Shown here: positions 41,701 through 54,800 of the stretch, in pieces
Position numbering within the stretch: position 1 is the stretch's first letter
Layout of the letters: the number at the start of each line of letters is the position of its first letter
Assembly (NCBI GenBank): GCA_017979445.1
Contig: CM030714.1
Coordinates: forward strand, 8,377,049-8,441,048
Reading direction: 5' to 3'
Length of the DNA stretch: 64,000 nt
Source: Akebia trifoliata
Taxonomy: Eukaryota > Streptophyta > Magnoliopsida > Ranunculales > Lardizabalaceae
Notes under the pieces: model-generated
Seen by the model: only the letters and a program-made list of their open reading frames with translations
Told to the model about the DNA's origin: nothing
The model's database searches: none
Made by a program: the position numbers and the translations under genes

Positions 41701-44102
41701 AAAAAATCTTTGGGGTTAAAGAGGTAAAAAAAAAAGGAAAAATAATAAATTTGGAGAGGTATTATTAAGAAAGGGGGGAGAAGAGGAAAGAGGGTAAAGT
41801 TTGAGGGGTAATATTGGAAAAGGGGAGTTGTGTGGAACCACTCCGTTGGGATTGAAGGGGTAAAAAGGAAAAATATTTAAGTTAGAGAGGTATTATTGAA
41901 AATGGGATTAGAAGAGGAAGGATAGTAAAATTGGAGGGATATTATTGTATAAAGAGGGGAGGGAGGAAACAAAAGACAATAAAGTTGTAGGGGGTGAGGA
42001 GGAAAGGCAATAAAGTGAGGTAGTGTGGACCCCACTCCACTATAGCTGAGTGAGATGTTTATACCCTACAACTGTATTTTGAGTGGGACCTACTGTTGTG
42101 TTTTATTATATAGATTATTGATGACTTAGATGGATAAATCTACCTCATCCCAGTTGATGCGAAGATTTTATGGTATCTCCATTTTGCTTTCATGATGATA
42201 TTCCTATTTTCCCCTTTATATACACCAAATGAAATAATATTGATTATGTGTGATTTTGGTGCCATTTGTTAGATAACATTTTGGTCTCACAGCATGTAAT
42301 AACATTGATTGTGCAAACTATTATTATTATTTTGGTTTGTCATGATACTCTGACATCATGAAAATTTTCATTTATGTATGACCACCTACAGATATGTGCG
42401 TTCATCGTCCTATAGCCAAGCACAAAGAACGTTCGAAGCTGCTAAAGCAATCCATGATCTGAATGGTATAGCAGGTATCTTAGCATACTATCCTTACCAC
42501 ATAGAGTCCCTCTTAACCATCGCAGATGTGTTAAAGTTCTCTGGAGAACATCAGTCCTCTGCTGATGCCATTTCAAAGTCTTTATTTGCATTGGAGTGCG
42601 CGTGGCATCCTCTATTCAGCCCCTTACAAGGAAATTGCCAATTGAAATATAACCATGACACGAATAAGCCACTATTCTTAGCGCTATTCACTCACATGCA
42701 AAACATGGACCGGCGTGGTTGTCATCGTTCAGCTCTTGAAGTTTGCAAGCTTTTACTTTCGTTGGATTCTGATGATCCAATGGGGGCAATGTTCTGCATC
42801 GACTACTACTCTCTCAGGGCAGAGGAGTATTCATGGTTAGAACGGTTTTCCGAGGATTACAGAAGCGATAACTCTCTCTGGTTGTTCCCAAACTTCTCAT
42901 ATTCCCTTGCCATCTGTTGTTTCTATTTTGAACGTGAGAGCTCAAAAAATGCCCTTGTAGAGAATGAAAAGGCTACTTCGACTGATCTCATGAAACAGGC
43001 TTTGATGCTTCACCCTTCTGTCTTGAAGAAATTAGTAGAGAAGGCACCTTTAAAGGATCCGGCTTGGACACTGATACTTAAGCATCCTTTTTTCGGATCA
43101 GCTCAGGCTGGTGGACCCTCTTTGGAGCACCTCATTAGCATATATGTGGAAAGGAATTATATCATGTGGAGGTTACCAGAGTTGCAGATATTGTTGAGAG
43201 ATGCTTCTCAGCTGGTGATTGAAACTTTGGATCATAATGGAAGTGATGCTAAGGATTGGGCTTGCCTGAGGAAAGAGGCCTTCTCTTCTGAGCAAAATGA
43301 GTATGTGTTTTACACTCTTTCCGTTCAGTATTGTATGTCCTGCTTATGTACACAAATTTGTGTTGATTGTATCGACGTAGTGTTTTGTTAACTTATATAA
43401 TCATCTAACAGACAAGTCAACTCGTCAATCAGCCAGGCAAACCATTTTACAGCCCTACCAAGTCAAGAAGTATAGTGATTTGGATACACCTAAAAATATG
43501 ATCAACTTTGGAGTATTTCCTGAATCTTTGAGCATTTTTTGGATGGAAGGATATAAATATTTTATTGGAATGATTTTCTTTCTTCACATCTATTGTATTG
43601 CTCCAAGTAAAATTTTTGTAGTGGGTGCAGTTAATTATTGCTCATAATGAATCAAGGAATAAGATTTGCTCATCTGACCCCGAATTTTTGGGATAGGGCT
43701 CTGCTGATGATGAATTTGAAACGTAAAAAAACAACAACGATGCTCCTAACTTTCAGCTATGATTACTATTTCATATTTTTATTGTATGTATATTTACCAA
43801 TTGTCTGATAGTTTTTCTTGTTTGATAGGTATTCCCATTTGTTGGTCTCGGATTTCTCTTCTTCAGTCCCAACAATGCCACCTGATGACCTTCGTAACTT
43901 TATGGTTGATCCACACATGGCTCAGGCTATGCAGAATGGAGTACAAGGTGCCAATCCCGAGGTGGCTGGCCATGCCCCGCGTGAGGTTATGAATAGGCAC
44001 CCAGTGATGGTTTTCTTGGAGTCCATACTACCATGGGTTGATTATGGTGCTGCCCATGGGGTTGATCATCTCGATGACCATGCCCAAGACAATGAAGACT
44101 GA
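38735..44102 (+). CDS. TCF25: TCF25/Rqc1 homologue (ribosome quality control)
   Basis: Four exons (38735-38887, 40940-41487, 42392-43300, 43829-44102) join in frame with GT-AG introns to 627 residues, about the usual plant length. The N-terminus (MSARLLRKVLREQEDQRWKL) is typical. A basic stretch KSKKKKKKGKG follows near residue 95. The Tcf25 domain covers roughly 240-590 (YYPYHIESLLTIADVLKFSG, RRGCHRSALEVCKLLLSLD, PLFLALFTHMQNMDRRGCHR, PNFSYSLAICCF). The acidic end is HLDDHAQDNED-like. Yeast Rqc1, the same family, works with Ltn1 and Rqc2 to clear stalled nascent chains on 60S subunits; acting in the cytosol on ribosomes here is inference by homology. Intron 2 holds a Helitron-like element; no damage to the coding sequence is visible. 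Confidence 0.92.
39570..40050. other. TCF25 intron 1, middle part with possible retroelement piece
   Basis: The stretch beginning GTATAAATATATTGAGGAAA, with AGAAGGTCCCCTTACAAGGC, resembles the reversed 3' end of a LINE in style (compare 28290 and 47734). The minus-strand frame at 39681-39911 has no domain. I cannot bound an element. Confidence 0.3.
41631..42114 (-). mobile_element. Helitron-like element in TCF25 intron 2
   Basis: On the minus strand it begins TCTATATAATAAAACACAAC at 42114, identical in its first 20 bases to the element at 29425. It runs through units of the type AATACCTCTCCAACTTTATT and ends near CTGA at 41631. The 3' half-hairpin is degraded (GGATGCCCAAAGTGTCTGA), and the base after the end is not the expected T on the element strand. 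It is longer than the other copies because it has more internal units. Confidence 0.55.
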
Positions 44103-45813
44103 TTAGCATCACCGATTGGATAAAGGGTCGGTGAAGGTGAGGTAGAGTTGTATTTTCTATTTTCTGGAGAAAATGATATATTATTATCGTGCTGCCCATG
44201 TTTCTTGTTTTTTTTTTTTTTGAGAACTAAAACTTCCTCTTTTGCCGTGCAGATTGTCAGCTGCAATCCAGTTTGAGAGCTAAAGTGTCGCATACAAAAC
44301 TATGCCATGAGGGGATGCTGAAGTAGGGAAACTTTCTGATCTAGACAAGAGTCTCTCTACTGCTGGAACTTTGTCCCCCTTATAACGGCCTGCAAGGGTT
44401 CACCATTTTTTCCCCTCATGAGCTGTTGAAGCTCTTTAAATGGAAGGCTTTATGCATGCAAGTGTTGATAGGAGTATATGTTGGGGTTAATTGGGATTTT
44501 TTTTTACCTGTAGTAGAAAACTAAATTGATGATACAAGAATCGTAATGGCATATTTGTTTCATAAGTTACCAATTTATATTTGGATTTTGCATAGGCACT
44601 ACATTTTCCATTTTTGTTGAGTGAGAATTTTATACGGATCAACTTCCAACCATTGGTATCTTACCATTTTGTGGATGCCAGAACAGGTTCTGTATCTCCA
44701 TTATACCAATTACCAAGTGTTGATTGCTTCTTGGGTTCTTCTAAATGAACAATACAATGTTTTTGGACATCATTGCTCTTCCTAAGATTCTAATTTTTTT
44801 CTTTTTCCATAAACAAATATGGTATTAGAAAAAAGGGTCAAGACGACCCAATAAAGGTTACAAATAACGCAGAGAAAACCCAAATACAGTAAAACAGAAT
44901 AGAAACTAAATCCTATCCCCCATCACGAAGTGTTTTTAACAAGAAACCTTCAAAGAGAACACCTTTAAATTCAGGTGCTACATTACTATGTTTTGGTTAT
45001 GTACAAAGTGGAATGGAGGAGCATGATTTGTTTAGATTTATTGTAGTATTTTGTTTTTACTAGATCATTGAGCAGATACCTTCATCTACTTACTAGAATT
45101 ATAATGGTTGTATAGTAGATGGTTGCCATTAAGCCGAGAGTTCATAACATGATGGCTTGAGATTGGAAAAAAGAGTGGGCAATTGTTGGTGGCATTTGGC
45201 ATAAGAAATCGTTCGAGTGAAACAAATGGTTTGTCGATCTTTCTGGCTGAGCTGCAGACATTAACCCATTCTTTGGGTCCGTCAAAAACCCAATTTCACT
45301 GTTTTAGCAGCACTTGTAATCAGATAAAGATTTTAAAAGGGGGGGCGGGGGAGGGATGTTCTAAACCATAACAATCTTGACCTCGAACTCCTGTCTAGGA
45401 ATACCCAAAAGAACATGGATTGAGATAATGAAAGTGAATATGAACATACTTTCAATAACTCAATAACGATGAAATCGGCTCTTATCCAGTTCAAATGGAG
45501 CATCTATCATTTGAATACTAATCTGTACTGCCCAAACTCAAACCATTTGATCATGAAGTCTACCAGTTTTAAAACAGCCTATGTCATGGATAGCACAGTT
45601 ATGAAAGCACAAGAAACAAGTACAGCACAAACCCCAGGAGATAGCCAACCACATGGAGGGAGCAAATAGTTTTAAGACAATTGAAAGCAAATGTGGTGCA
45701 GCAAAATATGTATCCAGCAAAGAAAGCACTGGAATGAAACCGTTTGGATTACAGGTAGAATTACTTATGAATGAGTTCAGCTTCCCATGTCTATTCCTAA
45801 ATTTGATGAAAGC
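44103..45813. other. Intergenic region between TCF25 and the split minus-strand gene
   Basis: It holds the TCF25 3' untranslated region (to about 44800) and, near 44820-44960, a sequence with AAGGGTCAAGACGACCCAAT in the style of a LINE 3' remnant. A G-rich run is at 45341-45354. The frames at 45183 and 45469 have no recognisable domain. Confidence 0.4.
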
Positions 45814-48800
45814 TCATGTTTTTGTTTTTTTCTTTACTTGGGACTTCTTTTTTTTCTTATTTCTTTTCATTGTAGGCTTCTCAGTCTCCAGTTTCAGTTG
45901 CAATGAGTTATTCAATTGATCAGTATGAGGGTCTTCAGGCAGAGTTGTAAGGAAAAACTTCTTATTGGAACCAATTTGGTTGCAAAACAACTTCAGCATC
46001 TTCCTTCCTCTCATCCATTTCAGCATAATCTTCATGTGTGTTTTACTGTTCAATCCGCTAATACTGGCTTCCTGTTGAAATAGAAAATCTGATTAAACCG
46101 AAGCACTTCGAATCCATGATAATAAATTTTTTCTTCAAATTAACTAATATGAAAACTTAATAAGAAGAGCTAAGAGTTGAATTCTGATAACTAATAATAA
46201 TAATGAGATCACACATCCAAAAAAACAAAAAAAAATATTCCTACAGTCCTCAATATTGTTGGATCAGAAAATGTAGTGACCAAAAAAAAAGGGATGAGAG
46301 GTGCAAATGAAATGTTGATGTGAAAACCTATGGAGGATTATTTCAAGAATAGGAATGCTTTTGTTGCCATGGTGATATGGTCATCATTCCATCAATGCCC
46401 TGAAGTGGAGCAGTTTTCGAGCGATGTGTGATGCTGTGGGTCACATCTCAATCCAGAACATAAACCTCACAAGTTTCTTATGAATGAAGTCAGAAATAAG
46501 GAGAGGACTGGAAATCAAAAGAAATGCATGAAAGATATAGAATCGGCCATGGTTTCAGATGATTGTACTGAAAATTGGGGGGGGGGAGAATTTTTTGCTC
46601 TCGTGGGGGCAACCAATAGAGGAAACAATTTTGTGAGGGAAAATCCGCCGCTGTTATCTGTCGCAATAACTCATGTATCCTCATAGGCTTCGAAAATTTT
46701 TGTCGGGGGCAAGTGCCCCCAATGTAAATCCGCCCCTGCTGACAATCAGAATAGAAGCTTAATGAACTTTTTTGGTGGTCTCCCTGAAAGATGATTTACG
46801 TATAAAAATATTTGATGAATCAAATAAACTACAAAATGTAAAATACTTGATCGATTTGATTAATGAACATGACGTGCATACGGTGGCGATAGACAGAACT
46901 GATCAGTTACATAGAAATTTAATGTTGGCTTGGCTTTACACTAAGGAAAGTAACCTCTTGCACCACACATTGCATGGGTCTAGGTCAGAGTAGAAGTTCC
47001 TGTTAGCAAAATTTTGAGGGCCAAAAATGAAACACTAATGACACTCATCTAGAAGCACAGATCCAGCTTATGAGGAATCAAATGATGACCAAGCATCTTG
47101 TAATGGTTGCAACTAGTTTCATTAGTCTTTGAATTATGTGATTTGCTATATTTCCTTTTTTCTTTACCCATGAAGTAAAAATGTATTACCAAAAAACAAG
47201 GCATGGTGGTGGGGAGGAGGGGAAAATTTGTATAGATGTACAAAAATAGAGCTCAGGAGGGAGGTTTTCTCAGACCACAGCCGGATAAACTAATAAGTAT
47301 ACAGTATGTGTATTCATTTTTTTTTCATTAAACAAATTCCTCCTATCTTAATAGAAATGCAAGGATGTTCTCTACTTATTTATTTCAATATGAATTACTT
47401 GGTCCCTAGGCGACATGTAGTACCAGAAAGTCACATAAACATTACAATGGTGTCATGCGCCTTTAAGGAAAGTATGCCCCACAGACACCTAAAATATGGT
47501 GTTACACATGCGAATAACACCTCTAAGGGAATAACTAGAGTCAAAGATCTGGAGGTCATTAGGAGAAAAGCCACATTGGCGCATCCACACGGAATGCCTT
47601 TGTAGAAAGGTAAGTGTGGCAGCAGCTGGAGGCACATGGCATAGACCATGTTGTACAACAACTAACCGTTATGTAAGATGTCAAGGCATGTCCAGAAATC
47701 ATATAAAATGTCAGGACACATTCTGACATCTATTTTTTTTGAAAAGTATAATATATTAATATGTGGAAAAACAAAATACAAAATACAAGGAGGCCGAGAC
47801 AGCCTCCCACAACACACCAAAAAGAAAAATAAGGAACATTACAGGCTCAATTGATACACAAAGAGTTCCATCTAAAAACAAAGTCATCAAAAGTACTCCC
47901 CGCGAACTCCGTGTTCTGTTTGGACCACAAGTATAACAAGCCCAAGATCTCTAAGAATCCTGCATGATAGCTTCTAACCTTACTATTGAACACCCTGTTA
48001 TTTCTCTCGTTCCAAACCCCCCAAGCAATAGCCGAAGGTAGCATAGTCCACAAGATACGTTTTTTGTCGTGGAAATTGATACTGGTTCATTCTACTAGTA
48101 AGGAAGAGAACTTACGAGGGAAGACCCAACTAGTACGAAAAAAGACCTAGGAAGGTTGACCAAATATTATAAGAAAATGAGCAATGAATTAAAATATGAT
48201 CAACAGATTCCCCTTCTCTCAAACATAGAGGACAACAATTTAGGGTGATCCAACCTCGAGTTATTAAATTATCCATTGTAAGAATCCTTCCGAAGGAAGC
48301 CAACCAAACAAAAAAGGAGATTTTAGAGGGAACTGACTTGAACCAAATGATAGAAGCCGCCAGAGAATGCTAAGTAAAAGGAATGAGCCACTTATGGAAG
48401 GACCTGACAGAGAATCTCAAGTTCTTAGCCCTTGTCCATTCCCACCTATCATGTTCGCTTTCATTGAGTTGAATCGTATGCAGGAGATCAAGGAAAGATG
48501 TAACTTCAGTTAGCTCCCAATCATTAAAGTGTCTCCTAAACCCCAAATCCCAGGTAGAGCCGGTCTCGTTACGAATCAAACATTGCTGGATAGATCGATT
48601 CTTTTTCATAGAACAAACGTACAAAGACGGAAATTGAGTCGCCAGATCCGAAGTGCCACACCAACTGTCTTCCCAAAATCTGATTATGTCTCCCAACCCT
48701 GCTTTGAACCTAATCCCATCCTCAAAATCCTTGCCCACTTTCAAAACTCCTTTCCAAACACTACAACCATACGAATCTCTAGACTCACCGCTATACCATC

Positions 48801-51800
48801 CAAACCCTCTCTCCCCGTACTTAGCCATAATAACCTTCCTCCACAATCTACCCCTCCTCACCGAACCTCCAAAGCCACTTACCTAGCAACGCTCTATTAG
48901 CTAATCTAAGCCCCCTTATGCCCAACCCACCATTCTTTTTTGGCTTGCAAATCACTTTCCATCTGGCCAAATGATACTTCTTTTTGCCACTCTTATCATT
49001 CCACAAAAAATCCCTCATGAGTCTTTCTAATCTAATCTCGACGGATCTTGGAAGTGTGAACAACGAGAGAAAGTAAACCGGAATACTTGTTAAGGTACTT
49101 TTGATTAAAGTTACTCTCCCTCCTTTCGAAAGATAATTGGCCTTCCACGTACTCAACCTTTTCTCCAACTGCTCAATCACACCATCCCAAATTTTACTGC
49201 TATTATAGGGTGCTCCCAAAGGTAAGCCCAAGTAGGACGTGGGCAGGGAGTTGTACCCACATCCCAAAGTTGTGGCCATCAAATGAATATCATTCACATC
49301 TCCTACCCCAAAAAACTTGCTCTTTTGCAAATTAATATGTAATCCTGACATAGCCTCAAAGCAACACAATAAAACTCGAAGCACCCTCACCTGGTCCTTC
49401 GAATGATCCAGGAAAACTAATGTGTCATCTGCAAATTGAAGATGGGAAATCAAAGGACTGTTATTCACCCTAAATCCCGACAACTTACCTAACTCAACTG
49501 CTCTTTTAAATAACCTACCTAGGGCTTCGGCTATAATAAGAAACAAAAAGGGAGATAAAGGATCTCCTTGCCTCAACCCTCTCGAACCTCTAAAGTAACC
49601 GGCCGGACTCCCATTGACCAAAATCGAGTAAGACACCGTTGAAACGCATTTCATTATCCAACTAAACCACATCCCTCCAAAACCCATCCTCCCCATCATA
49701 TACTCTAAGAAGTCCCAACTTACATGATCATAAGCCTTCTATAAATCAATTTTCCCTATCAACCCCACTTGCTTCTTCTTAACCCTAGAGTCCAGACACT
49801 CATTTGTTATCAACACCCCATCTAGAATTTGTCTTCCCCTGATAAAAGCTCCTTGCTCATCACCAATCAATCTAGGGATAACTGTTTTCAACCTTGATGC
49901 CAAGACTTTGGAAATAATTTTGTAAACTGAGCTAACCAAGCTAATGGGTCTAAAATCTCTTAGCTTATCCGCCCCGGCTTTCTTGGGGATTAGGGCCACA
50001 AAAGTGCTATTAAGGCTATAATCTAAGTATTTCTTCTCTTGCAATTCATTAATGACCTCCATGAAGTCATGCGATATGATATCCCAACAATGCTTGAAAA
50101 AGTCCATATTAAACCCATCAGGTCCCGGCGCCTTATCCCCGCTCATCGAAAACAGGACTGATCTGACCTCCTCCTCTCCTATTTTCCTTTCCAACCACTC
50201 CCTCTCCTCCTGACTCAAGGAGTTAAACTCTAGATTATCCGGTCTCGGTCTTAAGGGTTCATTTTCCTTGTACAAATCTTTGTAAAAATTCACCACCCCT
50301 TCCCTGATTTCCTCTTCACCTTCCACCAAAACATCCTTGATGTAGAGTTTGTCCAGCTGATTACTCCTTCTATGAAAATTGGCCACTTTATGAAAAAAAT
50401 TTGTGTTATTATCCCCTTCTTTCAGCCATTTTACCCTCGACTTTTGTTTCCAACTTATTTCCTCCATTAGAGCCACTCTTTGGAATTCCGACTTCAACTC
50501 TATTATTTTATTTCTCTCATCCAAACTCAAAGACCTTTCTTCCTCCTTATTATCCAAGGTTTCAATATCTGTCAAAATCTCTTTCTTTTTCACCTCGACT
50601 CTCCCCAGAACCTCTTTGTTCCAAGTCTTCAACTTTTCTTTCAAAAATTTGAGCTTCTTCTTAAACACCCAACCCGGATTTCCTATAGGAGTGCACTCAA
50701 TCCACCAATTCCTGACGAGCTCAAGGAAGTTGGGTTGCATTAACCACATGTTTTAGAATCTAAAGGGGAGAGGGTGTTGTCTAGGGTGGCCTGCTTCCAA
50801 AAAGATAGGAGTATGATCAGAAACTGGGCTAGGGCTAGCCAACTGAATCACATTAGGGAACTTTTCCTCCCACACATTATCAACCAGAAACCTGTCTAAT
50901 CTTGACATCCTTGCATTCTCTTGGTTGTTGGACCACGTGAATCGCCTACCCAAGAGAGGAAAATCCATCAAACGGTGTCTACCTATGAACTCATTAAAAT
51001 TTCTCATCCCCTTAGATATGTTCGAACCCATATTCTTCTCATGAGTGAATCTGATGACATTAAAATCCCCTCCTAGGACCCAAGGTTCCTCCCAATATCC
51101 CGCCACATCCTCAAGCTCCTCCCAAAATTGCTTCCTTTCCTTATTAATGGTTGGGCCATAAATTCCCGAGAACACCCATTGAAAGTCTTCATCCCTTTTC
51201 TTGCACCTAATTGAGATCGAGAAGGCCCCTACTAAGTTATCTGTCACTTGAATCCAATCCTTATTCCACATCATAATAATCCCGCCAACTGAACCTAAAG
51301 CCGGTAGAGCAATCCAATCAATATTTCTTCCCCAAATTTCCTTAATGATTTTATCATCACAATTGGCTAACTTAGATTCCGGAATCGTAACAATGACCGG
51401 ATTCTTACTTCTAATGAACGCTTTCACCGCTGCCATTTTACTCCTATCACCTTACCCCTTAACATTCCAAGAAATAACTTTAAGCAACATTGGACACCTA
51501 ACAATACCCGGAACGGACAAGGCTCATCTACCTCTTCTCCTCTCTGACCAACTCCTTGTCTACTCTTGTTCTGATTAAACTCCTTGTCATCTCCAAGGGT
51601 GCCACCACCACCAACTCATTATTTTCTCCGTCCCTATAGCTTCGGATTTCCTGAGTATTCTCATGATCCACTTGTTCAATCCTCTCCTCAACTCCATATG
51701 CTTGATTGATGCGATTTAATTCCTCTTCTAGGACTGTTCTCTCTCTTAAATCTCCGACAGCCACCCTTAGAATCAAGGAGGACTCTCTATCCTCTACCTC

Positions 51801-54800
51801 TGGGACTAAACCAAACTCTTCCGCCAAGCTTAGAGCTTCATTGACAAGCCATTCTATCGTTTCCAACTCAGTCCTAACTATCCCTTCCTCACAAGATTCC
51901 AAAGTCGGTTCACCCCTGTCTCTTTCGGCCCAATATCCATCATTATACGTTTCTGTTCGATTCACAACTTCCAACTCCCCTGGATTCTGGTTGGATAGTA
52001 ATGATACCGAAGTTAACTGACTGCCTTCTTTCCTGCTCTCCCTTCTACCTTCATCCTCTCGGATAAGCTCACATGATTGGAGGAAATCGACTACGGCTAC
52101 AGAAGGTTGAGACCTGTACAGGGAACACGCACCACAAGGACCAAGCAACGAAACATCCAAAGAGAAAAACAACGACGCAAACGCAGAAGAATTATGATCA
52201 CTTAAACGAAAAAATCCATCAGGAAGTAAGGACAATACCTGAGGAGGACAGAAAGGACCAATAAGGATTATCACCAATAAGTTACCTGTGTTCCAATACT
52301 CTAAAAATCTGTTGCTAAGGGTTTCGGGAACTCTCGTTATAGCTGGATGTCTCCATAGATCAGTTCGAAGTCTATTTTGGATTCTTTTCACTGAAATGAG
52401 ATTATTTCTTGACTGCTCCTCTTCGCCTTCTATATGCCTCAATAAATCTGGTGTCGTTGTGACTTCACAAGTCTCCCTTGTAGAAGAAGAAATGCTAAAT
52501 AACAAGGTGGCTTGTCCCAACTCCTTACTACCCAATTCTCTATCACTTGTCTGGCTTATTCCCTTTCTATTCAAATCTCTACTATAAGTCGACCACGGAG
52601 TCATAAACTCTGAAGTATATCTTACTAGAACTCCACTCTCAGGCTGCGACCAAGCTTTGGAATGCCCAGCCTCAAGCTTCTTAACCACATCTGATCCCTT
52701 TTGATCAAATAGACCTTCTGTTAATGGTCGTGATTCACTAACCTCCTTCTGACGATAGGTATAACCCTCAAATTCTGACTGAATCTCTCCTCGGCTTGGA
52801 TCGGACCACCTACCCGCCCGCGTCTCCGCTTCCAGTTCCCCTCCACTGGATAAAATTCTTCCATTCGCTCTATTATCCTGCCCAAAAGACTCCTGTGCCT
52901 TACTCATCATCAACGGACTGCCTTCAATTTCGAAACTCGACCAAACGTCATGTTCCATCTCCTTGAACTTGCCTCTCTCTTCTGAAATTGAGAGATGAGA
53001 AGCAGACGACTGATCTCCTTTCTTCCTCCATTTCCTAATAACTCTCTTAGCCTTAACATCATTCTTAAAATGTCCACGGGCTGTCCTCCGCCCGATCCAA
53101 TTAACAGATGGGCCAGTACGTTTAGGAGCCTTCTTAAGCTGAAATGGATACTTATCATTTGGTCCTGGGCCGCAACTTGGGTTTGAACCCTTCGATCTTC
53201 TCTCTGGACCACTGCTGCCCGATCCAGTTTTGACTTGGTAATCCACCTCCACTGCTGCGGGCTCACTAACACTTCCATGGGCCTCTTTCCACTCAGGCCC
53301 TACACCATAGTCTTTGGGCTTACAAGGATCCACTATCCCATAAACTCGCAGCCACCGAATAAATTCGAGATTTTTAGCTGCCCTGCGTAATAAATGCACC
53401 GTACGCGCGTGCTTATCAACTTTTCGACGTGGCTTGATGAGAAATTTTCGCTTGACACGTGTTCCTAAGCCTGATCGCATTTTGAATTTCTGTTGATTTC
53501 TCACGCAACCTCCCCCATGTTTTGATAATGCCCGATCCCTTTCACTAACTCCAGGTATGTTCTTCTCCAACTGTTCTCCATCTTCTATTGGCTCACACAA
53601 CATTTCAGCAGCTTGTGAGCTAGTCTTCACTGAGCCTATGCTCCCAACCTCTTCTCCTTGCTTCCGCTCTACCATGGATTCCTGCCCCTCATACTCTTTA
53701 CCTGCCATGTCCACCTCTACCCCTAGCTTGTAACGGAAGCCGTCCACCCAGAGATACAGTCCGCGAGGCATCTTCCATGGAGAGCAACCAACCTTAAGCT
53801 TCGCACTTGCCAATCTCGCGCACCTTAGGGTACTCGGTTCCACCTCTAGAAGCCCGCCCAACTGGGCTCCAATCTTACGGAAGGCATGATTAACCCACAG
53901 ATGAAATGGAAGACCACTGATGCTAACCCACGTACCCTTTTCGTTCCAAACTGGTCTTAGAGCATTGCAATCCGTGAACCAAGGACGTAAACTGAAAGAG
54001 ACGTTACCCACCGACACCGTTCTCCTTAAGTTCACCTTCAAAAATTCCTTTCTATTACCCAACAAGAAAATCCGGTTCAGTGGACTCCATTCTAATAGTT
54101 TAACCTTCGAAAATTGAGAAAGCTCAAGTTTCATTAATGACAAAAACTCCTCCCAATCTGCTTCCAGAGAGCTCGAACTACAAATAAAGGCCCATCTCCA
54201 TTTGCCGAACACTGTGCCGTTGTTATGAGCTTGTTTTACCTCTCGATTGGGGCTCATCTCCTCCTCTAACGAAGCAGGAAACTCTGTCATAGGGGCTTGA
54301 GCTTTATACGGAGCCCTTGCCCACGGATTGGTTCTCTCCCCCACTTCCATTGGAGCCTTCATCTTCTCATCCGGACTTAACCAGCTTTTAATAGCTAAAC
54401 TTACTTCCCCCCAACATTTTCCTCCTGAACCTTCTGGGAACACAATCCCACGAGACCGAAATTTTTCCAAAAACTGTTGAAGTTTCAGAAATCTGCCGAA
54501 GTGATTTATCTCTCCCTGAATCAGAAAGATTCTCCCATCCTTAGCATACTTTGCCTTGAAGATTTTTGATGAAGTCCTTGCTAACTCGAGTTGATTAGAA
54601 ACCCAGCTTGCCTCCTCATCCAACAACTGAATAGTCGAATCCATTCTTCTTCCCTTCTCCTTGATCTCAAGCCCTTTTTTACGTTGAACCCAGATATTCT
54701 TTAGCTCAAATATCTTACGCTCCACCCTTCTGACATCTATATCAGACATAAGAATGTTCTATGACAAGTTTTAGATAAGAAAGGAGAGCATTCTCGTCTT

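Noticed and set aside
46772..46993. 73-codon frame in the intron of the split gene
   Set aside because: It shows some protein-like words but no domain, splice partner or homologous copy in the window. I cannot support it as a gene.
50401..50756. Plus-strand frames over the LINE ORF2
   Set aside because: They are complements of the minus-strand reverse transcriptase region and have no features of their own.
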